A stretch of 47,405 nt of DNA from an uncultured Clostridium sp. (GTDB lineage Bacteria; Bacillota; Clostridia; TANB77; CAG-465): positions 1-47,405 of the forward strand of contig CAJLBR010000004.1 of NCBI GenBank assembly GCA_905204915.1. The letters are read 5' to 3'. The notes under the pieces were generated by a model that worked only from the letters and a program-made list of their open reading frames with translations, made no database searches and had not been told where the DNA came from. This document shows positions 16,799 to 24,717 of the stretch, piece after piece. Numbering within the stretch: the stretch's first letter is position 1; each line of letters starts with the position of its first letter. A program made the position numbers and the translations under genes.

Positions 16799-17812
16799 AT
16801 GAAAAAAATATTAAAGAATATGGCAATTTTTGCTTGCATTGGAATAGTTATAACAATACCAACTCTTATTTTTATAGATAGGTTTATATATTCTTTAGGT
16901 CAAACAAGTTCTATAGTTTCTCCTTCTGCAGCAAATGAAACTGCAAGTAGTTTTACTTTGCCAGATGGTGCAGAAAGTGTTCAGTATTCTTATGATAATA
17001 AATATTATACTTTCTTAAAGGATAATAAGGTTCACATTTATGATAGTGAAAAAAATGAAGAAGTAAAAGTTGTAGAAGATGAGTTACCAATATGTTACTA
17101 TAACTTACTTTATGATAAAAACCTTATTATTTACTTTACTGAAAGTGAAGGAAATAAGAGGAGTAAACTTACACTAAAAACTTACGAAATAGAAACAGAG
17201 AGAGCTAGTGAATATAATAAAATCACAGTAAATAATTTCTCTAAAGTTAAGGAAATGAGTATGTCTCCAATAATAAATATTATATATGTTAATATAGAAA
17301 CAAAGAGCGGAGTTCGTACAAATAATATTGTTTATAGAATAGATTTATTCAATAGTATATCTAATGGAAAATCTGGAATTATAGTAGATAAAATGATTAT
17401 GTTACAACAAAAAGATAGAGTATATTATGAAGATGAAGATTCTAATATCTATATGGGCTCAACTAAAATTTCAATATTTGGTGAAAAAGTACATCTTATT
17501 GGAAGTGATATAAATGATAATGTATATTTTATATCTAAAAATGATAAAGATGTTGTATATAAAGTAAAAAATAATGTTATTGTAGATAAAATTGAACTTA
17601 CAGATACAGATATTGTTAGCACTTATAGCAACTACGAAGGAGTATATCTAGTTTATCCAACTTATGTTATGGAAGTCTCTGGAGAGGATCCTTATAGAAG
17701 AGTTGGTAGAGTATCAAACTACTTTACTTTTGATGCTGTAAAAGACAATATTATTTACTTAAAAACAAATGAAAAATTGGTTGTAAAACAAGAAATTCCA
17801 ACATACAATTAA
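16799..17812 (+). CDS. Membrane-anchored, strand-rich extracytoplasmic protein
   Basis: The 337-residue product has an N-terminal membrane helix (about 8-30) and a Ser/Ala-rich linker. Then come many short repeats of the kind YYTFLKDNKVHIYDS, KLTLKTYEIE, YYEDEDSNIYM and VYLVYPTYVMEV. The spacing of these aromatic strand-turn units suggests a beta-propeller-like domain outside the cell, by eye only. There is no catalytic motif. The gene starts 16 bases after the glycosidase gene and ends 17 bases before uppP, so it is probably a partner or regulator of the glycosidase-like protein. I do not recognise a named family. Confidence 0.7.
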   Translation: MKKILKNMAIFACIGIVITIPTLIFIDRFIYSLGQTSSIVSPSAANETASSFTLPDGAESVQYSYDNKYYTFLKDNKVHIYDSEKNEEVKVVEDELPICYYNLLYDKNLIIYFTESEGNKRSKLTLKTYEIETERASEYNKITVNNFSKVKEMSMSPIINIIYVNIETKSGVRTNNIVYRIDLFNSISNGKSGIIVDKMIMLQQKDRVYYEDEDSNIYMGSTKISIFGEKVHLIGSDINDNVYFISKNDKDVVYKVKNNVIVDKIELTDTDIVSTYSNYEGVYLVYPTYVMEVSGEDPYRRVGRVSNYFTFDAVKDNIIYLKTNEKLVVKQEIPTYN

Positions 17813-17829
17813 TAGGGGGACGTTTATAT

Positions 17830-18633
17830 ATGAGTATATTTCAAGCTGTTATATTAGGAATAGTTCAGGGACTAACTGAACTACTTCCAATATCTAGTTC
17901 AGCACATTTAAATATTATACCTTGGCTTTTTAACTGGACTGCTTCAGAAGAGTTTGTAACTGCATTTGAAGGATTTGATGTAGCTTTACACGTGGGAACT
18001 TTATTAGCAATAGTTTTATTTTTCTTTAAAGATTGGTTGAGCTTAATAAAAGGTGGCTTTAATCAAGTATTTAAAAAAGAAAAAACTTTTGAAGGAAAAA
18101 TGTTTTGGTATTTAGTTATTGCTACAATACCAGGTGGATTAATAGGATTTATTTTAGATAAGTACTTAGAAGATGTATTAACAAAGCCGTTAATAATTGC
18201 AATAGCACTTATGGTTATGGGTATAGTTTTATATCTAGTAGATCAATATTCAAAATCTGATATTAAATATGAAGAGATGGGATTTAAGGAAACATTTTTG
18301 ATAGGATTATCACAAGCACTTGCTTTTATTCCAGGTGTATCTCGTTCTGGTGTTACTATGACAACAGCAAGACTTATGGGAATTGATAGAACTTCAGCTG
18401 CTAAATATTCATTCTTGCTATCTACACCAATAGTATTTGCAGCTGCATTATTTAAATTTAAAGATTTTGTATTTAGTATTCCATTTGTAATAGGAATTTT
18501 AACTAGCTTTATTGTTGGAGTATTAGTAATTAAATTCTTATTAGAATATTTGAAAAAAGGAAGTTTCAAGGGATTTGCAATATATAGAATCATTTTTGCT
18601 ATTATAATATTAGCTAAAATTGCATTCTTTTAA
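17830..18633 (+). CDS. uppP: Undecaprenyl-diphosphatase UppP (BacA)
   Basis: The 267-residue membrane protein has both family motifs: GIVQGLTELLPISSSAHL near the start (the Glu-rich motif with Gln and Glu) and PGVSRSGVTMTTARLMG (Ser and Arg of the active site). It removes a phosphate from undecaprenyl pyrophosphate on the outer side so the lipid carrier can be reused for peptidoglycan and teichoic polymers, and it can raise bacitracin resistance. About eight hydrophobic segments are visible. GGGGGA precedes ATG 17830. Placement after two envelope genes makes sense for lipid-carrier recycling. Confidence 0.95.
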   Translation: MSIFQAVILGIVQGLTELLPISSSAHLNIIPWLFNWTASEEFVTAFEGFDVALHVGTLLAIVLFFFKDWLSLIKGGFNQVFKKEKTFEGKMFWYLVIATIPGGLIGFILDKYLEDVLTKPLIIAIALMVMGIVLYLVDQYSKSDIKYEEMGFKETFLIGLSQALAFIPGVSRSGVTMTTARLMGIDRTSAAKYSFLLSTPIVFAAALFKFKDFVFSIPFVIGILTSFIVGVLVIKFLLEYLKKGSFKGFAIYRIIFAIIILAKIAFF

Positions 18634-18640
18634 TAAAAAT

Positions 18641-18675
18641 ATGGATGATACAAGTGATTGTATTGTCCATTTTTT
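18641..18675 (+). terminator. Intrinsic terminator after uppP
   Basis: The arm 18641-18653 pairs with 18658-18670 (two internal mismatches, loop GTGA) and runs into T5. Confidence 0.75.
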
Positions 18676-18741
18676 ATATTCTTACTTTATTTTTTTCATA
18701 ATATGTATTATAATTATATTGTAGCAATAAAGGAGAAATAT

Positions 18742-19788
18742 ATGGTAAATTATGATGAATTAATAAAAAATATAAATATTTTGCTAGCAGACGATGATGA
18801 AGATTATTTACTAATGACTGGTGCTTTTTTAAAGCAAAAAGGGTATAACATAGATAAAGCAAATAATGGAGTTGAAGCTTTGGAAAAGCTAAAAACTGGA
18901 AAATATCAGATTGCTTTATTAGATTACTACATGCCAGGGTTTAATGGTGAGGAAGTAATTGAAGAAATAAGAAAAGAGAATAAAGAAATCGTAATAGTTT
19001 TACAAACTGGTTTTTCAGGTCAAAAACCACCAATAGAAACATTAAAAAAATTAGGAATACAAAATTATTTTGACAAAACTGAGGGAATAGAAAAACTGCA
19101 TATTGAATTAATATCAGCAGTTAAAGTATTTGGACAGCAAAATGAAATAAAAGTTGAAAAATTTAAATCAAATATAATTGGAAAACTGATGGCCGGAATA
19201 GCTCAAAAAATTAAATGTGATTTAATGAACATTAGTGCCGGAAATGAAGTTACTCATATGATGTTAACAGACAAGACTACTACGGTAGAGGCTGAAAGCT
19301 TACAAAAACTAGAAGAAATATATGATAATAATAGGTCGCTTTTAGATAAAATAGATAGAGCTTTGTCATCTATAATAAGTCAAGATACAATGAGTAAAGA
19401 TTTTATTATGACAGATAGTGATATAATTGATATGATAAATATAATTTTAGAAAACGATAGTAAAATACGTTCAATAGATTTTAAAATTAATTTATCTTTA
19501 AAAACTAAAAGCTACATTTCAGGGAACATAAACAATACATTATATGTAGTGTGTGAAATTATTAAAAACCTTATGTGGATTGATAGTGGTGATAATAAAA
19601 TTGAACTTGCACTTACTGAAGATGAAAATAATTGGATATTTGATATAAGTTCATCTAGAATTTCAAATTTTTCCAATACAGACATATATGTGTACGAAAA
19701 TGTAATAGTATCTCTTGAAAATGAGTTTGTTATTAATCAAGAAAGAAACAAAATTGATATATTTATAAAAAAAGATAATATAATATAA
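18742..19788 (+). CDS. Response regulator fused to a degenerate histidine-kinase-like domain
   Basis: The 348 residues begin with a complete receiver domain: acidic pocket ADDDE (Asp17/18), phospho-site Asp61 in LLDYYMPG, Thr89, and Lys112 in YFDKTEG. There is no DNA-binding domain. The segment GKLMAGIAQKIKCDL (148-161) aligns by eye with the kinase H-box pattern GxLAAGIAHEIxNPL, but the His is Gln155. A region with EIIKNLMW (272-279) resembles the ATPase N-box, yet no DxGxG G-box follows. So the receiver is joined to a pseudokinase of dimerising type, a little like Spo0B but without its His. AGGAGA supports ATG 18742; codons back to 18658 precede it and overlap the terminator. No partner kinase gene is adjacent. 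Confidence 0.8.
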   Translation: MVNYDELIKNINILLADDDEDYLLMTGAFLKQKGYNIDKANNGVEALEKLKTGKYQIALLDYYMPGFNGEEVIEEIRKENKEIVIVLQTGFSGQKPPIETLKKLGIQNYFDKTEGIEKLHIELISAVKVFGQQNEIKVEKFKSNIIGKLMAGIAQKIKCDLMNISAGNEVTHMMLTDKTTTVEAESLQKLEEIYDNNRSLLDKIDRALSSIISQDTMSKDFIMTDSDIIDMINIILENDSKIRSIDFKINLSLKTKSYISGNINNTLYVVCEIIKNLMWIDSGDNKIELALTEDENNWIFDISSSRISNFSNTDIYVYENVIVSLENEFVINQERNKIDIFIKKDNII

Positions 19789-19819
19789 ATATAGGGTATT
19801 TTATTTTGTGGAGGTTAAT

Positions 19820-20440
19820 ATGCAAGAGATGGTAACTATATTTATAGAAAAGTGGGGGTATTTTGGAATATTTTTTTTAATAGCTCTTGAAAATATATTT
19901 CCCCCAATTCCATCTGAAGTAATATTAACTTTTACGGGATTTTTTACTACATGCTCTAATTTAGATTTTATTATGGCATTTATTTTCTCAGTCTTAGGAG
20001 CTTTATTTGGTGCAATTATATTGTATATTTTAGGAAATTTAATTAGTAGTAAAAAAATTGAAAATATTTTTTCCGGAAAGTTAGGAAAAATTTTAAGACT
20101 TAAACCAGAAAATATAGAAAAAGCTAATAAATGGTTTTATAAAAAGGGAAGTAGTACAGTATTTTTTTGTAGATTTATTCCTATAGTTAGAAGTTTGATA
20201 TCTATTCCAGCAGGTATGAGTAGAATGCGACTTTCAAAGTTTATTACATATACTTTTTTTGGTACGTTGATTTGGAATTTTATTCTAATGTATGTTGGTA
20301 AAATTATGGGTGATAACTGGGAGGTAGCATCTGGTATAATTTCTAGATATTCTAATTATTTGTTATATTTGTTAGTTTTAGGCTTGCTTGGATTTATAAT
20401 ATTTAAAAAGACGAAGAAAAATAAAAAAATGCAAGATTGA
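19820..20440 (+). CDS. DedA-family membrane protein
   Basis: The 206 residues have the DedA pattern: a reentrant-type segment with ENIFPPIPSEVILTFTGF, then FCRFIPIVRSLISIPAGMSRMRLSKF (conserved Arg and Gly positions), and a C-terminal pair of membrane helices. DedA proteins help flip lipid carriers such as undecaprenyl phosphate or phospholipids, using the proton gradient. That would fit with uppP upstream, but the response-regulator gene lies between them. GTGGAGG (19808-19814) is the ribosome site, so ATG 19820 is the start and not GTG 19808. A terminator follows at 20500. Confidence 0.9.
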   Translation: MQEMVTIFIEKWGYFGIFFLIALENIFPPIPSEVILTFTGFFTTCSNLDFIMAFIFSVLGALFGAIILYILGNLISSKKIENIFSGKLGKILRLKPENIEKANKWFYKKGSSTVFFCRFIPIVRSLISIPAGMSRMRLSKFITYTFFGTLIWNFILMYVGKIMGDNWEVASGIISRYSNYLLYLLVLGLLGFIIFKKTKKNKKMQD

Positions 20441-20499
20441 AATTTAAAAATTAAAAGTTAAAAATTAAACATATAAAAAATTATATAAATAAAAAAAGA

Positions 20500-20530
20500 A
20501 AAGCTGCAATGACAATCATTGCAGCTTTTT
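20500..20530. terminator. Bidirectional terminator between dedA and the reverse gene
   Basis: A perfect 13-base stem, AAAGCTGCAATGA (20500-20512) with TCATTGCAGCTTT (20516-20528), loop CAA, with A-rich and T-rich flanks. It ends four bases before the stop of the convergent gene. Confidence 0.9.
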
Positions 20531-20533
20531 AAG

Positions 20534-20938
20534 TCAAGTTACGCTATAGCTCAAGTTTTTATTTAAGAGCAGCATTTTTGTAGTGCCGTTAATACAGAAT
20601 TTTATATATTGCAGGTTCTGAAGAGGCACGATCAGAGTACTTTTGCTTTTGGAGTTTTCGGTTTGAAATGAAAATTTCAAAGAATAATCATAAAGCTCTG
20701 ATAAGTAATTTTCAAGAGAGTCAGAGGTGTATTCCACCTTTATTTCTCTTTTATAGTCTTTGAACTTTACAATAAGAGATTTTTTGGCCTCTTTTGAAAG
20801 GTTTTGGAATTTACCAAGGAATATAAATTTCTCGGCAAATGACTTTAGCGCCGGTTTCCAATTGGTAAGTTCCTTTTCTTCGCTCTCGAGTTTTACTTCC
20901 TGATGAATTTGCGGCAACTTGACTAAAAAGGTTTGCAT
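20534..20938 (-). CDS. Hypothetical 134-aa protein of atypical composition
   Basis: The reverse-strand gene has a strong GGAGGTAAT site before ATG 20938, its own promoter (20990-21018) and a terminator. The product is soluble and basic, with alternating charged residues and several short strands (RKEIKVEYTS, LKFSFQTE, TLIVPLQN). It has one cysteine, no membrane segment and no motif I know. Lines counted by eye over the gene (20821-20940) have 22 and 24 G+C per 60 bases, richer than most genes here, with rarer codons such as CTC, CCG and GCG. Like 5650-6282 it is a lone, well-signalled unit and may be acquired DNA. Confidence 0.7.
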   Translation of the reverse strand: MQTFLVKLPQIHQEVKLESEEKELTNWKPALKSFAEKFIFLGKFQNLSKEAKKSLIVKFKDYKREIKVEYTSDSLENYLSELYDYSLKFSFQTENSKSKSTLIVPLQNLQYIKFCINGTTKMLLLNKNLSYSVT

Positions 20939-20989
20939 ATCATTACCTCCAAAAAAATTATTCTTAAGAACTAAAATACGTCACTTATC

Positions 20990-21018
20990 AGTATAACACT
21001 AATTTTTATTATAGTCAA
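20990..21018 (-). promoter_or_regulatory. Sigma-A promoter of the 134-aa reverse gene
   Basis: On the reverse strand: TTGACT (21018-21013), 17 bases, TATACT (20995-20990). It lies back to back with the gatC promoter, about 120 bases away. Confidence 0.7.
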
Positions 21019-21136
21019 CTATTATTTCATAAAATTAAGTAAAATCCTTGTTTTTTTTGATTTTATGAGTTCTTAAAATTTTATTTTTTAATTCCATTAT
21101 AACTGATACCTTTTTACGTATAAATACCATATTTTG

Positions 21137-21165
21137 TTGACATGAATAGTGTTTTGCAGTATAAT
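21137..21165 (+). promoter_or_regulatory. Consensus sigma-A promoter of the gatCA-proS-gatB operon
   Basis: TTGACA (21137-21142), 17 bases, TATAAT (21160-21165), a perfect match. The leader to gatC is only about 35-40 bases, so there is no room for a T-box. Confidence 0.9.
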
Positions 21166-21209
21166 TGTACGTGTAAAAATTATGAAATTATTAGTTTGGG
21201 GGAATAGAA

Positions 21210-21497
21210 ATGAGCGTTTCAAAAGAAGATGTAAAACATATTGCAAACCTTGCAAGATTAGAGTTAAATGAAGAAGAACTAGAAAAGTATACTAAAGACT
21301 TAGGAAATATAGTAGAATTTGCAAATACTCTATCAAAAATTGATGTTACTGGTGTAGAACCAACTAACCATATTTTGAATATAAAAAATGTGTTTAGAAA
21401 AGACCAGTTAAAAGATTCCTACGATAGAGAAGAAATTTTAATGAATGCTCCTGAAAAACAAGCAGGATGCGTTAGCGTTCCAAAGGTTGTAGAATAG
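21210..21497 (+). CDS. gatC: Glutamyl/aspartyl-tRNA amidotransferase subunit C
   Basis: The 95 residues match GatC: KEDVKHIANLARLELNEEELE at the start and the acidic, Pro-rich VEPTNHILNIKNVFRKD later, which wraps around GatA and GatB. The protein has no activity of its own but stabilises the GatCAB complex that converts misacylated Glu-tRNA(Gln), and often Asp-tRNA(Asn), into the amide form. GGGGGA precedes ATG 21210. It is the first gene of a four-gene operon, 12 bases before gatA. Confidence 0.95.
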   Translation: MSVSKEDVKHIANLARLELNEEELEKYTKDLGNIVEFANTLSKIDVTGVEPTNHILNIKNVFRKDQLKDSYDREEILMNAPEKQAGCVSVPKVVE

Positions 21498-21509
21498 GGG
21501 TGTAAATGT

Positions 21510-22976
21510 ATGGAATTATATGAATTATCATTAAGTGAAATTGCAAAAAAAATAAAATCTAAAGAAGTTAAAATAAAAGAAGTTTTGGATAGCGTATACT
21601 CAAGAATAGATGCTGTTGAATCTAAAGTTGATGCATATGTTACTATAACACGTGAACAAGCTTATAAAAGAGCTGAAAAATTGCAACAAAAATTAGATAA
21701 TGGTGAGGATATTGGACCACTTGGTGGAGTTCCAATTGCTATAAAAGATAATATATGTACAAAAGGTGTAAGAACTACATGTGCTTCAAGAATGCTTGAA
21801 AATTTTGTACCTCCATATGATGCTACAGTCGTGAAAAAATTAGATGAGGCTGGAGCTATTGTTTTAGGAAAAACTAATATGGATGAATTTGCTATGGGTT
21901 CATCTACAGAATCATCATATATTAAGAAAACAAAAAATCCTTGGGATTTAGAAAAAGTTCCTGGTGGATCTAGTGGCGGTAGTGCTGCTTGTGTATCTTC
22001 TGATATGGCTTATGCAGCTTTAGGAAGTGATACAGGTGGTTCTATTAGACAACCTGCTTCTTATTGTTCTGTAGTAGGTCTTAAACCAACATATGGTCTT
22101 GTATCAAGATTTGGTCTTGTTGCTTTTGCATCATCGCTAGATCAAATAGGACCTTTTACAAAAACAGTTGAGGATGCAGCTCTTATGTTAAATGTTATAA
22201 CAGGACATGACAACATGGATACTACATCACTAGATATAGAATATCCAGATTATACAAAGGCATTAGTAAATAGTGTTGAAAATATGACTATTGGAGTAGA
22301 TCCAAACTTTGTTTCTGAAGGCGTTGCAGAAGATGTAAAAGCATCTTATAACAATGCTTTAGATTTATTTAAAGGATTGGGTGCAAAAATTCAAAATGTA
22401 GATTTATCATATGCAAAATATTCATTAGCAACTTATTATATAATTGCTACAGCAGAAGCTTCATCAAATCTTGGAAGATATGATGGAATTCGTTATGGAT
22501 ATAGAGCTAAAGATTTCTCTGATTTAATTGATTTATACAAAAAATCTAGAACAGAAGGATTTGGACCTGAAGTAAAAAGAAGAATTATGCTTGGTACATA
22601 TGTACTTTCTTCTGGATACTATGATGCTTACTATAAAAGAGCTCAACAAGTTAGAACTTTAATTATTAATGAATTTAAAAAAGCATTTGAAAATTCATGT
22701 GATGTAATTTTGATTCCAACAGCTCCTAATACAGCATTTAAGTTTGGATCAAAAACAGAAAATCCACTAGAAATGTATTTAGAGGATATATATACAGTAC
22801 CAGTAAATATTGCAGGACTTCCAGGAATGTCTATTCCAGGTGGATTCGATAAAGATGGTATGCCTATTGGAATTCAAATTATTGCTAACGCATTTGATGA
22901 ATTAAAAATGTTACAAGTAGCATATACTTTTGAACAAAATACTGATTATAAGAGTAAAAGACCTGAAATAAAATAA
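21510..22976 (+). CDS. gatA: Glutamyl/aspartyl-tRNA amidotransferase subunit A
   Basis: The 488 residues belong to the amidase-signature family, with the catalytic Lys in GVPIAIKDN and the Gly/Ser-rich GGSSGGSAA and DTGGSIRQPA that hold the Ser-cisSer-Lys triad. GatA releases ammonia from glutamine and channels it to GatB. Presence of the complex implies that the cell makes Gln-tRNA (and/or Asn-tRNA) by the indirect route. Length and motifs are normal, and the GGGG site upstream is adequate. Confidence 0.97.
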   Translation: MELYELSLSEIAKKIKSKEVKIKEVLDSVYSRIDAVESKVDAYVTITREQAYKRAEKLQQKLDNGEDIGPLGGVPIAIKDNICTKGVRTTCASRMLENFVPPYDATVVKKLDEAGAIVLGKTNMDEFAMGSSTESSYIKKTKNPWDLEKVPGGSSGGSAACVSSDMAYAALGSDTGGSIRQPASYCSVVGLKPTYGLVSRFGLVAFASSLDQIGPFTKTVEDAALMLNVITGHDNMDTTSLDIEYPDYTKALVNSVENMTIGVDPNFVSEGVAEDVKASYNNALDLFKGLGAKIQNVDLSYAKYSLATYYIIATAEASSNLGRYDGIRYGYRAKDFSDLIDLYKKSRTEGFGPEVKRRIMLGTYVLSSGYYDAYYKRAQQVRTLIINEFKKAFENSCDVILIPTAPNTAFKFGSKTENPLEMYLEDIYTVPVNIAGLPGMSIPGGFDKDGMPIGIQIIANAFDELKMLQVAYTFEQNTDYKSKRPEIK

Positions 22977-22988
22977 AGGGGAGATAAA

Positions 22989-24716
22989 ATGTTACAGTCA
23001 AAACTAATTGGTGATACAAAAAAAGAATGGCCTTCAGAGGCTACTCTTAAAAGCCATGGAATGCTTTTAAGGGGCGGTTATATAAAACAAATGGCAAGTG
23101 GAATTTTTACTTTGATGCCACTTGGTAAAAAAGTCGTTGCAAAGATAGAAAACATTATAAGAGAAGAAATGAATAATATTGATTCTCAAGAAGTACTTAT
23201 GCCCCTTGTAGCTACTAAAAAGTTGTGGGACATGTCTGGTAGATATGACAGTGTAGGATCAGAATTATTAAGATTTAAAGATAGAACTGGAACTGACATG
23301 GTACTTTCAATGACTCATGAAGAAGCAGTTGTATTTACTCTTCTTAATGATGCCAAATCATATCAGAAATATCCATTTTCTGTATATCAAATACAGACTA
23401 AATTTAGAGATGAAGCAAGAAGCAGAGGCGGTCTTATAAGAGTTAGAGAATTCACTATGAAAGATGCATATTCTTTCCATACTAGTCAAGAAAGTTTGGA
23501 TGAAACTTATGACAAGTTCTATGAAGCATATAATAAAATTTATGCAAGAGTAGGAATTCCTGAAGTAGTTGCAGTAGCATCAGATACTGGAATGATGGGT
23601 GGAAGTGGAGCTCATGAGTACATGCTTTTATGTGATGCAGGTGAAGATAAAATAATTACTTGTAAAGAGTGCGGTTATAGTGCAAATATGGAAGTAGCAT
23701 ATACAAATAAATTTGATGTATATAATACTGAAGAACAAGAATTAAAAAAGATTCATACTCCTAGTGTAAAAACTATAGATTCTTTAAAAGAGTTTTTAGA
23801 TAAAGATGAAAAATCAATGGCAAAGGCTGTAATATATGAAAGACTTGATACACATCAAACTATAATAGTGTTTATAAGAGCAGACAAAGAAGTAAATGAA
23901 ACTAAATTACGTAATTTACTAAAAATTGATGATGAAGATTTAGTACCAAAGCAAGAAAGCAAAGAAGATAATATAACTTATGGCTTTGTTGGTCCTATTA
24001 ATTTAAAAGCAAATAATGCTATTGTAATTTATGATTCTTCTTTAAAGGATGAAAAAGCTTTAATAGCGGGTGCTAATGAAAAGGATTATCATTATACAGG
24101 TATAAATATTTTACGTGATGTTGGTAATGTAACTTTTAACGATGTATCTAAACTTACAGAAGAAGATTATTGCCCAATTTGCTCTAAGAAGCAAATAAAA
24201 ATTACAAACGGCATAGAAGTTGGTAATATATTTAAATTAGGAACAAAATATACAGAATCTATGGGAATGACTTATATAGATGAAGATGGAAATGTTAAAA
24301 ATCCGATAATGGGATGTTATGGAATTGGAGTTGGAAGACTTATGGCTTCAATTTTGGAAGCAAGAGCTACAGAAAGAAAAATTAATTGGCCAGCTTCTAT
24401 TGCTCCATTTGATATTCATATATGTCCATTAGACTATAATAAGAATGAAGAAATAACGAGCAAAGCAAATAATTTATATGACTTACTTAATAAAAAGGGA
24501 TATGATGTTTTGTTAGACGATAGACAAAAAAGTGCAGGAGTTAAGTTTGCAGATGCTGACTTAATAGGTGCTAAGATTCGTATAATTCTAGGTAAGAAAA
24601 ATATTGAACAAAATCTATTTGAAGTAAAATGTTTAGATATGGAAGAGTCTGAATTAGTAGAATGTGATAAAATATTTGATTATATAGAAGATAAGATGAA
24701 AGGATGGAACAAATAA
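22989..24716 (+). CDS. proS: Prolyl-tRNA synthetase (bacterial type)
   Basis: The 575 residues show class II synthetase motifs: RGGYIKQMASGIFTLMPLG (motif 1 region), TKFRDEARSRGGLIRVREFTMKDAYSFH (motif 2) and MGCYGIGVGRLMA (motif 3). The middle holds the insertion domain (about 230-390) that edits mischarged Ala-tRNA(Pro). A C-terminal anticodon-binding domain ends the protein. It charges tRNA(Pro). It sits between gatA (12 bases away) and gatB (one base away), a placement inside the amidotransferase operon that is less common than the contiguous gatCAB order. Confidence 0.96.
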   Translation: MLQSKLIGDTKKEWPSEATLKSHGMLLRGGYIKQMASGIFTLMPLGKKVVAKIENIIREEMNNIDSQEVLMPLVATKKLWDMSGRYDSVGSELLRFKDRTGTDMVLSMTHEEAVVFTLLNDAKSYQKYPFSVYQIQTKFRDEARSRGGLIRVREFTMKDAYSFHTSQESLDETYDKFYEAYNKIYARVGIPEVVAVASDTGMMGGSGAHEYMLLCDAGEDKIITCKECGYSANMEVAYTNKFDVYNTEEQELKKIHTPSVKTIDSLKEFLDKDEKSMAKAVIYERLDTHQTIIVFIRADKEVNETKLRNLLKIDDEDLVPKQESKEDNITYGFVGPINLKANNAIVIYDSSLKDEKALIAGANEKDYHYTGINILRDVGNVTFNDVSKLTEEDYCPICSKKQIKITNGIEVGNIFKLGTKYTESMGMTYIDEDGNVKNPIMGCYGIGVGRLMASILEARATERKINWPASIAPFDIHICPLDYNKNEEITSKANNLYDLLNKKGYDVLLDDRQKSAGVKFADADLIGAKIRIILGKKNIEQNLFEVKCLDMEESELVECDKIFDYIEDKMKGWNK

Positions 24717-24717
24717 T

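Noticed and set aside
20441..20490. A/T-rich repeats (AATTAAAAGTTAAAAATTAAA) as a mobile-element end
   Set aside because: There is a single occurrence with no inverted partner, target duplication or transposase nearby.
21166..21209. T-box leader for the gat-proS operon
   Set aside because: The leader is only about 35-40 bases and has no T-box sequence or terminator.
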